Numbered from the stretch's first letter, positions 26,087-34,824 are shown. The stretch: 42,097 bases of DNA from Bacteroidia bacterium (GCA_025362575.1 JANYIQ010000278.1:1-42097); one strand, 5' to 3'. The notes: a model not told the origin generated them from the letters alone. Numbers and translations are program-made.

Positions 26087-27136
26087 ATGGTTTTAAAATA
26101 TAAAATATTTGCGCTTTTCATTTTATTGGATCTTTTTTCAAACGCTCAGGTTCTTGAAAAAGGAAAAAATTATTTCATTACCGGAATTGGATTCTGGAAT
26201 GTTGAAAACCTTTATGATACCATTAACGATCCTCAAAAACAGGATGAGGAATTTACTCCTGAAGGAACCAACGTTTGGGTGGGCAGCAGATACCGCACAA
26301 AAATAAATCATTTGGCAAAAGTAATTTCTCAGATGGCTACCGATGTTACTCCAGACGGACTTGCTATTATTGGTTTATGCGAAATAGAAAATAAAAATGT
26401 ATTGAAAGATCTTGTTGCAGATACACAACTAAAAGCCCGCAATTATCAGATCGTACATTTCGACGGACCTGATGCACGTGGTGTAGATCCGGCTTTACTT
26501 TTTAATCCGAACTATTTTAAATTAACCAAAGCCGTTCCTTATCGGGTAACATTGATCACAGACAGCGCTCACAAAACACGTGATCAGTTATTAGTTACAG
26601 GCTCTTTGTATGGTGATCCGGTTGCCATCATTGTTAATCACTGGCCTTCGCGCCGTGGTGGCGAAATGGCAAGCCGTCCAAACCGAATTGTTGCAGCTAA
26701 AATGTGTCGCCACATTGCCGATTCAATTACAAAGGTTAGTCCCGACACAAAAATTATGATCATGGGCGATCTTAACGATGATCCCACCAATGAAAGTGTA
26801 AAAAAACACATTAAAACCTACGGCGACATTCATCGCACTCGAGATGATGAATATTTCAATCCTATGGAATCATTATTCAAACAAGGCATTGGTTCTTTAG
26901 CCTGGGAAGATGCGTGGAATTTATTTGATCAGATACTCGTAAATAAAAATTTATTGCCAACCGGATACAGCTCGTTCCAATATTATAATGTGAGAATTTT
27001 TAATAAACCCTATTTAAAGAGTGATTATGGTAACTTTAAAGGGTATCCGTTCCGTACTTACTCCGGCGGGGCTTATACAGCCGGTTACAGCGATCACTTT
27101 CCGGTATTTATTTTGCTCGCAAAAGAGAAAAAATAA
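26087..27136 (+). CDS. Secreted endonuclease/exonuclease/phosphatase family protein
   Basis: 349 residues. The signal peptide ends at about NAQ (21). The EEP fold's catalytic residues are all present: FWNVENLYD (N38, E40), metal-binding E99 in LCEIEN, the DARGVDPALLF motif, N184-H185 in VNHWPSRRGG, G227-D228-L229-N230 in MGDLNDDP, and the final D336-H337 in YSDHFPV. Such enzymes cut DNA or phosphate esters with a divalent metal. The signal peptide puts it in the periplasm or outside. It is divergent from a TonB receptor and DUF5689 lipoprotein; from memory this trio recurs in Bacteroidota. I infer a role in using extracellular nucleic acid or phosphoesters. It ends five bases from the convergent LRR gene, with no visible terminator. 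Confidence 0.9.
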   Translation: MVLKYKIFALFILLDLFSNAQVLEKGKNYFITGIGFWNVENLYDTINDPQKQDEEFTPEGTNVWVGSRYRTKINHLAKVISQMATDVTPDGLAIIGLCEIENKNVLKDLVADTQLKARNYQIVHFDGPDARGVDPALLFNPNYFKLTKAVPYRVTLITDSAHKTRDQLLVTGSLYGDPVAIIVNHWPSRRGGEMASRPNRIVAAKMCRHIADSITKVSPDTKIMIMGDLNDDPTNESVKKHIKTYGDIHRTRDDEYFNPMESLFKQGIGSLAWEDAWNLFDQILVNKNLLPTGYSSFQYYNVRIFNKPYLKSDYGNFKGYPFRTYSGGAYTAGYSDHFPVFILLAKEKK

Positions 27137-27141
27137 TTGAT

Positions 27142-29871
27142 CTAGTTCTGGTATGCCGGTTCGTAATCATAAACCGTACAATTGGGAAGTGCCTTTTTTA
27201 GTTTCAATAATTGTTGGCGGGGCATTGAAGCTACATAAAGTGTTTTCAGGTTTTTAAGACCATATAGCGGCGAATAATCTGCCATTGTCATGCCACTTAA
27301 ATTAAGCTCCTCGAGCTCCTTCAAATTTTCCATTCCTGCAATGTTCTTAATAAGGTTATTACTCAAATTAAGACTTTTGAGTTTGGTCATATTCTTAAAA
27401 ACCTCAATGCTTTTTATATTATTATTCGACGCGTTTAAGTTTTGAAGCGAACCAAGTTTAGCAATGAAGGCGATGCCTTTTCCAACATAACAAGCCGAAA
27501 GATCAAATGTTATGAGATCCTTCAGGTTCTCTACACCTTCAATGTTATCAATGTTATTTCCCCTAATACTAAGGCTTTGCAAATCAGTTAAAGAAAACAC
27601 CTCTGTAACAGATCTTATTTTGTTGTTCGAAACATCAAGTTGTTTAAGGCCCTTATAATTTCCAATACCAATTAAAGTGTACAAAACATTGTTTGACAGA
27701 TCAAGCGATCGAAGTGTCGGAAAATTAAACCGCGATGAATCTTGCTCTGACCTATTTGACGTATTGTAAAGTAGTTCGTGTATGTTCCCCAAATTACATC
27801 TTGAAACATTTATTGAACTTATGTTTCGGCTTGCTCCTATTTTTTTGAAAATTTCACCGGCATTATTCTGGCTTATTACATTATCACTCATATCAAGCGA
27901 ACTAAGCTTTTTCATTTCCGGAAAAGCGATCAGATTTCCTCTGAATGTATTTTCAATGTTAAGCGTTGTCAGATCAGGATAATTACCAAGCGGTGAGAAA
28001 TTATTTATAGAGTTTTCAGACAGATCGAGTGTTTGCAATTTTTTGAACTCGGGCAGATCTTCTATTTGTATCAAGCCCATCGCGCTTAGTTTGAGATCCA
28101 ATAATTCACTTGCACTTTTTAGGGGCTCCAGGTTGGTTATAATATTATGACCAAGATCTAATACCTGCAGTTGCTTTAGTTCAGGGAACTTATTTATAGA
28201 ATCTAAAGAATTAAAACTTAGGTTCAATTTTTTTAACTTCGGAAAAAAAGAAAGTTCTTCAACATTCTTCAAATTGTTCTGCTGCAAATTCAGGTCTTCA
28301 ATGCCATTCAGATCTTTTATCGATTCAAGCGAAGATAAAACACCATATCTGCTCAGATCAATGCTTTTAATTTTACCTTCTGCATTTAGCCTTATCAGTT
28401 CCTTATACACGCGTGATTTTTCACTGCACCACGATCGCCAATCGGCCTTATGCATGTCTTTCATGAACCTGAACAGTTTACTGTCCAATCCCGATCTGAA
28501 ATCATAAAAGTATGTTCCTCTCGACGAATAATAATAATCCCTCACACCAAAATCATCGCTGCTTTTAATGGTATCGTTGAGTTGTAGCAGCTGCGGTAAA
28601 TTTTTAAAACTCAGATCAGCTAGATAGTATTTTTCAAGTTTTTTGTTTTCGTTTAAGGCTTTTCTGATGTTAAAATCGGTAATGATCACATCCCAGTTAA
28701 AAACACAGCTTATCATTAAAATAACAAAGTAACACCAGGTATTTACTCTTACCAGATACCAATTACTCTTGAGTTTTGTTACTTTAATAAAGGTTGTTAT
28801 TAATCCGATCAGGGTCAATCCCAGATAAACATAAACCCCTATCTTTTTATAGCTTATCCCATAATCGGCAATGTACATGTTGGTTCTGTAGGCCGAAGAA
28901 AAGATCATGAATGCATTTTGAAAGATCCAGAAACAGGCAAGCCATCTTAAATATTTTGTTTTCGGATCAAAATTCAATCTTCCTCTGAAATAAAATAAAA
29001 TGATGATAATGGCAAATATTATAGACGTGATGAGCATGCCAATACCATCATGAACAAACTCCTTGTAATCCACGTCCTCCGGCAATTTCCCGTCGAACCA
29101 CAAATAATTCAGATCCAAAATATTCAACAGAAGCAACATTAAATTGAGTATCACAAATAATATCGACCCGGTTAGATATTCTGTTTCTAGTTTGAATAAA
29201 CGATTTAGGAAATTACTTTTTTTTGTTTGATCCTCGATAAGAACATTCGAGGCGTTCTCATCCAGCTCAATAAAATAGCCGATCCTCCTTGGGTAATAAA
29301 ATCCGTACAATAACAGCAAACCCCCAAGTGTAAAGAACATCCAGGGAAAAGAAATAAAATCGAGGTTAATGTTCTTTGTAAATTCTTTAAATGCAGGATT
29401 TGAAGACTGATACATTAAAAAGAACAAAATAGTAATGATGGAGATGAAAAAGAACATGATGATCACTACATACAAAGGGCGCGATTTTTCCTGACTGCGA
29501 TCCTTATTGCGCCTTACCCAATCTATGAACATGAAAACCACAGAGGAGCTAATTGACAAACCCGACATAAATAGAGAAAGAAAAACAGATGATCTTGGAG
29601 CAATACTTAAAAACGACAAAAGCATTAAAGCAATCACATTGGCTATTATTGCCAGCGGGCTCGTATAATACATGATGCAAGTTGATGAGATAAGAGCACC
29701 TGCAACAGCTACCATCCAACTTCTGTCCTTTAAACTCCCAGGGTTTCGAAGCAGTAAAAAAACAACAAGTGCCAGATTAAAGATCAGGAAATTTATTCCT
29801 GCAAATTGCTCATAAAATAAATAGCTATATAAGAGAACCGAGGCAAGAAGTAACCAGTCATTTTTTTTCAT
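27142..29871 (-). CDS. DUF4173-like membrane protein fused to an SDS22-type leucine-rich repeat domain
   Basis: I start at the ATG at 29871 (909 residues, MKKNDWLLL); the longer frame from 29925 adds a basic stretch that does not fit a membrane protein start. Residues of about 1-410 hold eleven or so transmembrane segments with DUF4173 hallmarks, including LNLMLLLLNILDLNYLW, IFQNAFMIFSSAYRTNMYI and VNTWCYFVILMISCVFNWD. Residues of about 415-515 form a polar connector. Residues of about 515-905 are some sixteen leucine-rich repeats of 21-24 residues (LxxLxxLNLSxNxI type) typical of SDS22/internalin folds. The LRR part follows the last membrane segment. It should be a scaffold for protein binding at the membrane. 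Which side it faces, and the partner, are unknown. Confidence 0.82.
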   Translation of the reverse strand: MKKNDWLLLASVLLYSYLFYEQFAGINFLIFNLALVVFLLLRNPGSLKDRSWMVAVAGALISSTCIMYYTSPLAIIANVIALMLLSFLSIAPRSSVFLSLFMSGLSISSSVVFMFIDWVRRNKDRSQEKSRPLYVVIIMFFFISIITILFFLMYQSSNPAFKEFTKNINLDFISFPWMFFTLGGLLLLYGFYYPRRIGYFIELDENASNVLIEDQTKKSNFLNRLFKLETEYLTGSILFVILNLMLLLLNILDLNYLWFDGKLPEDVDYKEFVHDGIGMLITSIIFAIIIILFYFRGRLNFDPKTKYLRWLACFWIFQNAFMIFSSAYRTNMYIADYGISYKKIGVYVYLGLTLIGLITTFIKVTKLKSNWYLVRVNTWCYFVILMISCVFNWDVIITDFNIRKALNENKKLEKYYLADLSFKNLPQLLQLNDTIKSSDDFGVRDYYYSSRGTYFYDFRSGLDSKLFRFMKDMHKADWRSWCSEKSRVYKELIRLNAEGKIKSIDLSRYGVLSSLESIKDLNGIEDLNLQQNNLKNVEELSFFPKLKKLNLSFNSLDSINKFPELKQLQVLDLGHNIITNLEPLKSASELLDLKLSAMGLIQIEDLPEFKKLQTLDLSENSINNFSPLGNYPDLTTLNIENTFRGNLIAFPEMKKLSSLDMSDNVISQNNAGEIFKKIGASRNISSINVSRCNLGNIHELLYNTSNRSEQDSSRFNFPTLRSLDLSNNVLYTLIGIGNYKGLKQLDVSNNKIRSVTEVFSLTDLQSLSIRGNNIDNIEGVENLKDLITFDLSACYVGKGIAFIAKLGSLQNLNASNNNIKSIEVFKNMTKLKSLNLSNNLIKNIAGMENLKELEELNLSGMTMADYSPLYGLKNLKTLYVASMPRQQLLKLKKALPNCTVYDYEPAYQN

Positions 29872-29969
29872 TGCAATTCGTTTTATAGAACAACGCCATT
29901 TTAAAGCAAATAGTATTCTACTCACTTAAATTTGTGATTTTTTTGCAAATGCAATAAGTAAAGATGAGT

Positions 29970-31133
29970 TTATTTTGTCTGTTTTCTTCTCTCTTTTTCT
30001 TTAATGATCAGAGATAGTTCGCGGCCCGTTTGACCTTTTACGCTGGTGTTTTCCTGTGCACGGCGTATCAAATACGGCAACACTTCTTTAACCGGACCAT
30101 AGGGCACATACTTGGCCACATTATATCCGGCTTGTGATAAATTATAAGAAATATGATCGCTCATGCCTAAAAGCTGAGAAAAATAAATTCGTGTATCGTT
30201 ATTGGCTACTTTGTTTTGTTCCATCAGTTTTACCAGATGCAAACTGCTGTTCTCATTATGCGTACCTGCACATAAACCCATTTGAGAAATATGCGTTACG
30301 CAAAATTCCAAAGCGGCATTATAATCTTTATCAGAAGCTTCTTTTGTGTCTTGTATTGGTGAAGGATAATTTTTTTCAATGGCACGTTTGCGTTCTTTCT
30401 CCATGTAAGCGCCACGCACTAATTTAGCACCTAAATGATAATTTGCTGCTTTCGCTTTTTCAAAAGAAGATCGTAAAAAAGGCAGTCTGTCTTTCCGATA
30501 CAATTGAAAGGTATTGTAAACTATTGCTTTTTCTTTATTGAATAAAGCCATGTTCTCATCCGCTAAGTCATCGATCGCTAGCTGTATCCAGCTTTCTTCT
30601 GCATCTAAAAACAAAGGCTTATTGGCAGCATGTGCTTCCTTGCAAATTTGATGAACGCGGTCTTTTACACGTTGATATTCTTTTTGTTCTTCAGTACTTA
30701 AAGTTTGTTTCGCTGTTACTTTTTCTAACAGATCAAAACGTGCTAAACCTGTTACTTTAAAAACACAGAACGGAATATGTTTATCGTTTTTCGCACGGTG
30801 AATCGTCTCTATGGTTTCCTTACAACATGCATCAAAATCTTTTTCGCTTTCTTTTCCTTCAACACTGTAATCTAAAATTGTACCGATATTATACTTGCCT
30901 AATTCTTCAATGGCTCTTGTACAATCCTGAATATTCTCTCCGCCGACAAATTGTTTGAAGATGGTGCTTTTTATCAAACCTTTGAATCCTAATTGCAAAC
31001 CCAAAGGCGCTAAACCTCCGCCATACTTAACCAGCATGGGGTAAGAAATAAGTTTAAATAATAAGAAAGATTTTTTTAGGTCAGAATTGCTTTTAGCAAT
31101 GAACGCGATCTGTGTATTATCAAAAGAAACCAT
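29970..31133 (-). CDS. putA: Proline dehydrogenase
   Basis: 387 residues, monofunctional; no P5C dehydrogenase domain is attached. The FAD-binding TIM-barrel motifs are plain: LFLDAEESW, GAKLVRGAYMEKER, CAGTHNENSS, YFSQLLGMSDHISYNL and YVPYGPVKEVLPYLIRRAQEN. The last contains the RRxxEN sequence that binds the proline carboxylate. It oxidises L-proline to pyrroline-5-carboxylate at the membrane face, passing electrons to quinone. It lies 52 bases downstream of the PDH E1 beta gene on the same strand and may share its transcript. ETF genes are also close, but no direct coupling of proline dehydrogenase to ETF is implied. Confidence 0.95.
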   Translation of the reverse strand: MVSFDNTQIAFIAKSNSDLKKSFLLFKLISYPMLVKYGGGLAPLGLQLGFKGLIKSTIFKQFVGGENIQDCTRAIEELGKYNIGTILDYSVEGKESEKDFDACCKETIETIHRAKNDKHIPFCVFKVTGLARFDLLEKVTAKQTLSTEEQKEYQRVKDRVHQICKEAHAANKPLFLDAEESWIQLAIDDLADENMALFNKEKAIVYNTFQLYRKDRLPFLRSSFEKAKAANYHLGAKLVRGAYMEKERKRAIEKNYPSPIQDTKEASDKDYNAALEFCVTHISQMGLCAGTHNENSSLHLVKLMEQNKVANNDTRIYFSQLLGMSDHISYNLSQAGYNVAKYVPYGPVKEVLPYLIRRAQENTSVKGQTGRELSLIIKEKERRKQTK

Positions 31134-31163
31134 AATTTTTATTTATCCACTGCGATTCTACGA

Positions 31164-31191
31164 ACTCTTAACTCCGAACTCGCGACTAACT
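31164..31191. repeat. Degenerate 7-base tandem repeat in the pdhB-putA gap
   Basis: ACTCTTA, ACTCCGA, ACTCGCG and ACTAACT run in phase (starts 31164, 31171, 31178, 31185), just after the pdhB stop. From memory such ACTCnnA repeats are scattered in Bacteroidota gaps. No function is assigned. Confidence 0.5.
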
Positions 31192-32166
31192 AACGTACAT
31201 TACTTCTTTTACAATCTTCACAACCTTAGCAACATTTGGCAAACTTGCTTCAATTAAAGTTGGCGCATAAGGCAATGGGGTATCTGCTGTAGTAATTCTT
31301 CGTATCGGTGCATCCAGATGATCAAATGCATCTTTCTGAACTCTGAACGTAATTTCGCTGGAGATACTTGCCAAAGGCCATGCTTCTTCAACAATTACCA
31401 AACGGTTTGTTTTTTTAACTGAGTTGATCACCGTATCGTAATCAATTGGGCGAACCGTTCTCAGATCAATAACCTCAGCTTTAATGCCTTCTTTTTCTAA
31501 TTCAGCGGCAGCCGCCAAAGCTACTTTCATTATTTTTCCAAATGAAACAATGGTTACATCGCTTCCTTCTTTTTTAATATCTGCAACTCCGATCGGAATG
31601 ATATATTCTCCGTCAGGAACTTCTCCTTTATCACCATACATTTGCTCACTCTCCATAAAAATTACAGGATCGTTATCGCGAATGGCCGATTTTAAAAGGC
31701 CTTTGGCATCGTAACCATTGGATGGTACCACTACCTTTAAACCCGGGCAATTGGCAAACCAGTTCTCAAAGGCCTGCGAATGCTGAGAACTCAACATACC
31801 TGCACTTGCGGTTGGTCCGCGAAAAACAATGGGAACATTATACTGACCACCACTCATGCTAAGCATTTTAGCCGCGGCATTTATGATCTGATCAATGGCA
31901 ACTAATGAAAAATTAAAGGTCATAAATTCAATGATCGGACGTAAGCCGTTTGTTGCTGCGCCCACACCAATACCTGCAAAACCAAGCTCTGCAATAGGCG
32001 TATCAATAACGCGCTTAGGGCCAAACTCAGCCAGCATGCCCTTACTAACCTTATAAGCACCGTTGTATTCGGCAACTTCTTCCCCCATTAAAAAAATGTT
32101 GGGATCGCGGCGCATTTCTTCGTTCATGGCTTCGCGTAATGCCTCTCTAAATTCTATTACTCTCAT
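31186..32166 (-). CDS. pdhB: Pyruvate dehydrogenase E1 component, beta subunit
   Basis: I start at the ATG at 32166 (326 residues, MRVIEFREALREAM), the standard length of this subunit; the longer frame from 32238 crosses its promoter. Conserved features are FLMGEEVAEYNGAYKVSKG, VIDTPIAELGFAGIGVGAA, the AGMLSSQHSQ cofactor-site region, and the RDNDPVIFMESE segment. With the alpha subunit it binds thiamine diphosphate and decarboxylates pyruvate, passing the acetyl group to E2 lipoamide. The alpha subunit and E2 genes are not in this window. A matching promoter lies 19 bases upstream, and putA follows downstream. Confidence 0.95.
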   Translation of the reverse strand: MRVIEFREALREAMNEEMRRDPNIFLMGEEVAEYNGAYKVSKGMLAEFGPKRVIDTPIAELGFAGIGVGAATNGLRPIIEFMTFNFSLVAIDQIINAAAKMLSMSGGQYNVPIVFRGPTASAGMLSSQHSQAFENWFANCPGLKVVVPSNGYDAKGLLKSAIRDNDPVIFMESEQMYGDKGEVPDGEYIIPIGVADIKKEGSDVTIVSFGKIMKVALAAAAELEKEGIKAEVIDLRTVRPIDYDTVINSVKKTNRLVIVEEAWPLASISSEITFRVQKDAFDHLDAPIRRITTADTPLPYAPTLIEASLPNVAKVVKIVKEVMYVS

Positions 32167-32184
32167 AGTCGATTTTAAGCTCAA

Positions 32185-32214
32185 CAAAAATAGCTGTTTT
32201 ATGTTTAAAACAAA
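32185..32214 (-). promoter_or_regulatory. Promoter of pdhB
   Basis: Minus strand: TTTG (32211-32214), an 18-base spacer, TATTTTTG (32185-32192). Both boxes match the Bacteroidota consensus exactly. The predicted start site is near 32178, about 12 bases before the ATG. Confidence 0.78.
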
Positions 32215-32277
32215 GGATAAATGCCAGAAAAAGCTCAAATAACGGCCCTAAATTTCTGATAAAGTTTTTTTTGCCAA

Positions 32278-32311
32278 TCCCGATGATATCGGGACTAAAT
32301 TTTTATCTTTG
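32278..32311 (+). promoter_or_regulatory. etfB promoter -7 box with upstream inverted repeat
   Basis: TATCTTTG (32304-32311) is an exact -7 box, 24 bases before the etfB ATG. The perfect inverted repeat TCCCGAT-GAT-ATCGGGA (32278-32294) occupies the place where a -33 box would be; the nearest TTTG (32270-32273) is too far, at 30 bases. The repeat could be an operator for a repressor or activator. It is also like the TCCCGATxxxATCGGGA palindromes I recall as common in this phylum. Confidence 0.5.
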
Positions 32312-32335
32312 CAATCCTCTTTAATTATACATAAA

Positions 32336-33079
32336 ATGAAAATATTAGTAGCCATAAGTAATGTTCCCGACACTACTACAAAGATTGCGTTCAGCGATGG
32401 TGATACCAAGTTTAACACAGCAGGTGTTCAATTCATTATTAACCCATACGACGAGTGGTACGCCCTTGTTCGTGCTCTTGAGTTAAAAGAGGCCGGTAAA
32501 GCCGAAAAAGTAACCCTAATTAACGTAGGTTTAGCCGATTGCGATGCTACCATTCGTAAAGGTTTTGCTTTAGGAGCTGATGATGGGGTAAGAATTGATG
32601 CTGAAGGTCCGGATGCTTATTTTGTGGGCGAGCAAATTGCCGCTTATGCAAAAACAAATGGTTATGATCTTATTTTGGTGGGTAAAGAAACCATCAACTA
32701 TAATGGTTCGTCGGTTGGCGGCATGATAGCAGGTTTCATGGATCTGCCGTATGTTTCTTTAGCTACAAAATTAGATATTGAAGGAAATAAAGCTACAGTT
32801 GAACAAGATGTTGATGGCGGAACTCAAGTTGTAGAGTGCGAATTGCCAATGGTAATTTCTTGTGCAAAAGGAATGGCCGAACAACGCATTCCAAACATGA
32901 AAGGGATCATGGGAGCACGTACAAAGCCTTTAACGGTTGTGCCCGCAACTAATGCCGATAAATTAACCAATGTAAAATCATTCACATTATCTGCAGGAAG
33001 AACAACTTGCAAAATGATCGATGAAAATAATTTGGACGAGTTAGTTGGATTATTGCATACGGAAGCAAAGGTGATTTAA
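32336..33079 (+). CDS. etfB: Electron transfer flavoprotein subunit beta
   Basis: I start at the ATG at 32336 (247 residues, MKILVAISNVPD), as usual for EtfB. The longer frame begins inside the promoter. Typical sequences are FIINPYDEWYALVRALELKE, the GADDGVRID segment with LILVGKETINYNGSSVGGM, and PMVISCAKGMAEQRIPNMKGIM (shown here in its two halves, PMVISCAKGM and AEQRIPNMKGIM). Beta holds AMP and, with EtfA, forms the FAD-bearing carrier that takes electrons from acyl-CoA and other dehydrogenases to ETF-quinone oxidoreductase. EtfA follows after 91 bases that hold an inverted repeat. Confidence 0.95.
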   Translation: MKILVAISNVPDTTTKIAFSDGDTKFNTAGVQFIINPYDEWYALVRALELKEAGKAEKVTLINVGLADCDATIRKGFALGADDGVRIDAEGPDAYFVGEQIAAYAKTNGYDLILVGKETINYNGSSVGGMIAGFMDLPYVSLATKLDIEGNKATVEQDVDGGTQVVECELPMVISCAKGMAEQRIPNMKGIMGARTKPLTVVPATNADKLTNVKSFTLSAGRTTCKMIDENNLDELVGLLHTEAKVI

Positions 33080-33080
33080 A

Positions 33081-33170
33081 AATGATGAATTTTGAATGAT
33101 GAATTATAAATGAAGATCGTTCAAAGTAATTATGAAGCAATTTAAAATTTAACATTAAGAATTCAACATT
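33081..33170. repeat. Imperfect inverted repeat filling the etfB-etfA gap
   Basis: The left arm 33081-33111 (AATGATGAATT...) and the reverse complement of 33140-33170 (AATGTTGAATT...) agree at about 25 of 31 positions. Within the left arm, AATGATGAATT is itself repeated directly. The right arm ends exactly one base before the etfA ATG at 33171. The A/T-rich stem would form a weak hairpin in the mRNA. I recall similar TTCATAATTCATCATTC-type repeats between Bacteroidota genes, unchecked here. Confidence 0.65.
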
Positions 33171-34151
33171 ATGATTTTAGTTTACACAGAAATAAACAAA
33201 GGCAAAGTAAAAAAAGCTTCGTTGGAAGCAGTAAATTACGGTGCAAAAATTGCAGAGTTAACAGGTACTTCTGTTACCGCAATTGCCATCAATGCCGATG
33301 CGGCTCAATTGGAAGAAATTGGAAAAGCCGGCGCTAAAAAAATATTATCCGTAAAAAACGATGCTTTAGCAGGTGCCGATAGCATGCTTATTTCAGCGGC
33401 AGTTGAACAAGCTGCAAAAGCAGAAGCTTCAAAGATCATTATTTTTTCGTTTGATATCATGGGCAAAGCGGTTGCTCCACGTTTAGCTGCCCGTTTAAAA
33501 GCAGGTTTAGTTGCCGGTGCCGTTGATCATCCTACTGTAAACGGAAACATATTAGATGTAAAGAAAAATGTTTTCTCAGGTAAAGCAACTGCAACATATA
33601 CCATCAATAGCGATATCAAGATCATTTCTTTGTTACCAAATTCTTTTCCGGTTAAGTTAGGAGATAATTCTTCGTCTGTTTCTGATTTTGCAGTTGATCT
33701 TTCTTCTGTTAAGTCAAAAATTGTGATCAAAGAAAAAAAATCGAACGATGTTGGTGGCATGATCCCATTGCCGGAAGCAGAATTAGTTGTTTCTGCAGGC
33801 CGCGGATTAAAAGGTCCTGAGAACTGGAAAATGGTTGAAGATCTTGCTCAGTCTTTAGGCGCTACTACCGCATGTTCACGCCCTGTTGCCGATATGCACT
33901 GGCGTCCGCATCACGAACACGTTGGTCAAACCGGCGTTGCTATTCGTCCGAACTTATACATTGCCATTGGTATTTCCGGTGCAATTCAGCATTTAGCGGG
34001 CGTTAACGGCAGTAAAACCATTGTAGTAATTAATAACGATAAAGAAGCTCCGTTTTTTAAATCGGCCGACTATGGTATAATTGGCGATGCGTTTACCATT
34101 GTTCCAAAACTGGTTGAAGCCGTTAAAAAATTTAAGGCGAATCAGAATTAA
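33171..34151 (+). CDS. etfA: Electron transfer flavoprotein subunit alpha
   Basis: 326 residues. The N-terminal ETF domain begins MILVYTEINKGKVKKASLEA. The C-terminal FAD-binding domain carries the diagnostic sequences VVSAGRGLKGPENW, TTACSRPVADMHWRP, HEHVGQTGVAIRPNLYIA and GISGAIQHLAGV, followed by VVINNDKEAPFFKSADYGI. It forms a heterodimer with EtfB and carries one FAD. It lies 91 bases downstream of etfB and is presumably cotranscribed. Its start codon abuts the inverted repeat, which could tune the EtfA:EtfB ratio; that is inference. The nuclease gene follows after 30 bases. Confidence 0.96.
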   Translation: MILVYTEINKGKVKKASLEAVNYGAKIAELTGTSVTAIAINADAAQLEEIGKAGAKKILSVKNDALAGADSMLISAAVEQAAKAEASKIIIFSFDIMGKAVAPRLAARLKAGLVAGAVDHPTVNGNILDVKKNVFSGKATATYTINSDIKIISLLPNSFPVKLGDNSSSVSDFAVDLSSVKSKIVIKEKKSNDVGGMIPLPEAELVVSAGRGLKGPENWKMVEDLAQSLGATTACSRPVADMHWRPHHEHVGQTGVAIRPNLYIAIGISGAIQHLAGVNGSKTIVVINNDKEAPFFKSADYGIIGDAFTIVPKLVEAVKKFKANQN

Positions 34152-34181
34152 TCCAAATTTTTTGTAAATTGTTCTACTATT

Positions 34182-34790
34182 ATGGGAATGAAAAAAGTTA
34201 AGCTCGAAATTGTTGGTTTGTCATACAGTCAAACTCAATCGGGAGCATACGCCTTAGTTTTAGGCGAAAGTACAGGCACTCGCCGCCTTCCCATAATTAT
34301 TGGCGGTTTCGAGGCTCAGGCCATTGCCATTGAACTCGAAAAAATGACACCAAGCCGGCCTCTTACCCACGATCTTTTCAAAGCCTTTTCAGAAACATTT
34401 GATATCACCGTTAGCGAAGTACTTATTTACAATTTAGTGGAAGGCATTTTTTATGCTAAACTTATTTGCCACGACAGCACCCGAGATGTTGAGATCGATG
34501 CAAGAACCAGCGATGCCATTGCATTAGCGGTGCGCTTTAACTGCCCGATCTTTACTTACGAATTCATTTTAAAATCGGCAGGCATTGTATTGGATGATGA
34601 AACGGCAGGCATTACAAGCAATGTAGGACACGAGCCTGAATTAAAAGAAGAGGAAGTTAATAAAGAAGAAGGTTACAAAGGCAAGAGCACCGAGGAACTA
34701 AAAAACCTTTTGCAAACTGCATTAGACGAAGAGCAATACGAAACTGCCTCCAGAATTCGTGATGAGTTAAACAATCGTAAAAAATCTTAA
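34182..34790 (+). CDS. Bifunctional nuclease family protein (DUF151) with UVR motif
   Basis: 202 residues. The bifunctional nuclease domain (about 1-150) shows its usual features: LGESTGTRRLPIIIGGFEAQAIA, RPLTHDLFKAF, and the acidic IDARTSDAIALAVRF strand-helix. A short acidic linker leads to a C-terminal UvrB/UvrC-type motif (about 165-200, LKNLLQTALDEEQYETASRIRDEL), a two-helix protein-binding hairpin. The fusion is the common form in Bacteroidota. Family members cut DNA and RNA in vitro; their cellular role is not settled. ATG at 34182 and a second in-frame ATG at 34188 are both possible starts. It lies 30 bases after etfA and 34 before the PASTA gene. Confidence 0.88.
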   Translation: MGMKKVKLEIVGLSYSQTQSGAYALVLGESTGTRRLPIIIGGFEAQAIAIELEKMTPSRPLTHDLFKAFSETFDITVSEVLIYNLVEGIFYAKLICHDSTRDVEIDARTSDAIALAVRFNCPIFTYEFILKSAGIVLDDETAGITSNVGHEPELKEEEVNKEEGYKGKSTEELKNLLQTALDEEQYETASRIRDELNNRKKS

Positions 34791-34824
34791 ACCTAAAGGA
34801 AACCCTTAATCTTAACTTATTATT

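Noticed and set aside
33081-33170. etfB terminator in the etfB-etfA gap
   Set aside because: The stem is A/T-rich and imperfect without a U run, and termination between ETF subunits makes little sense.
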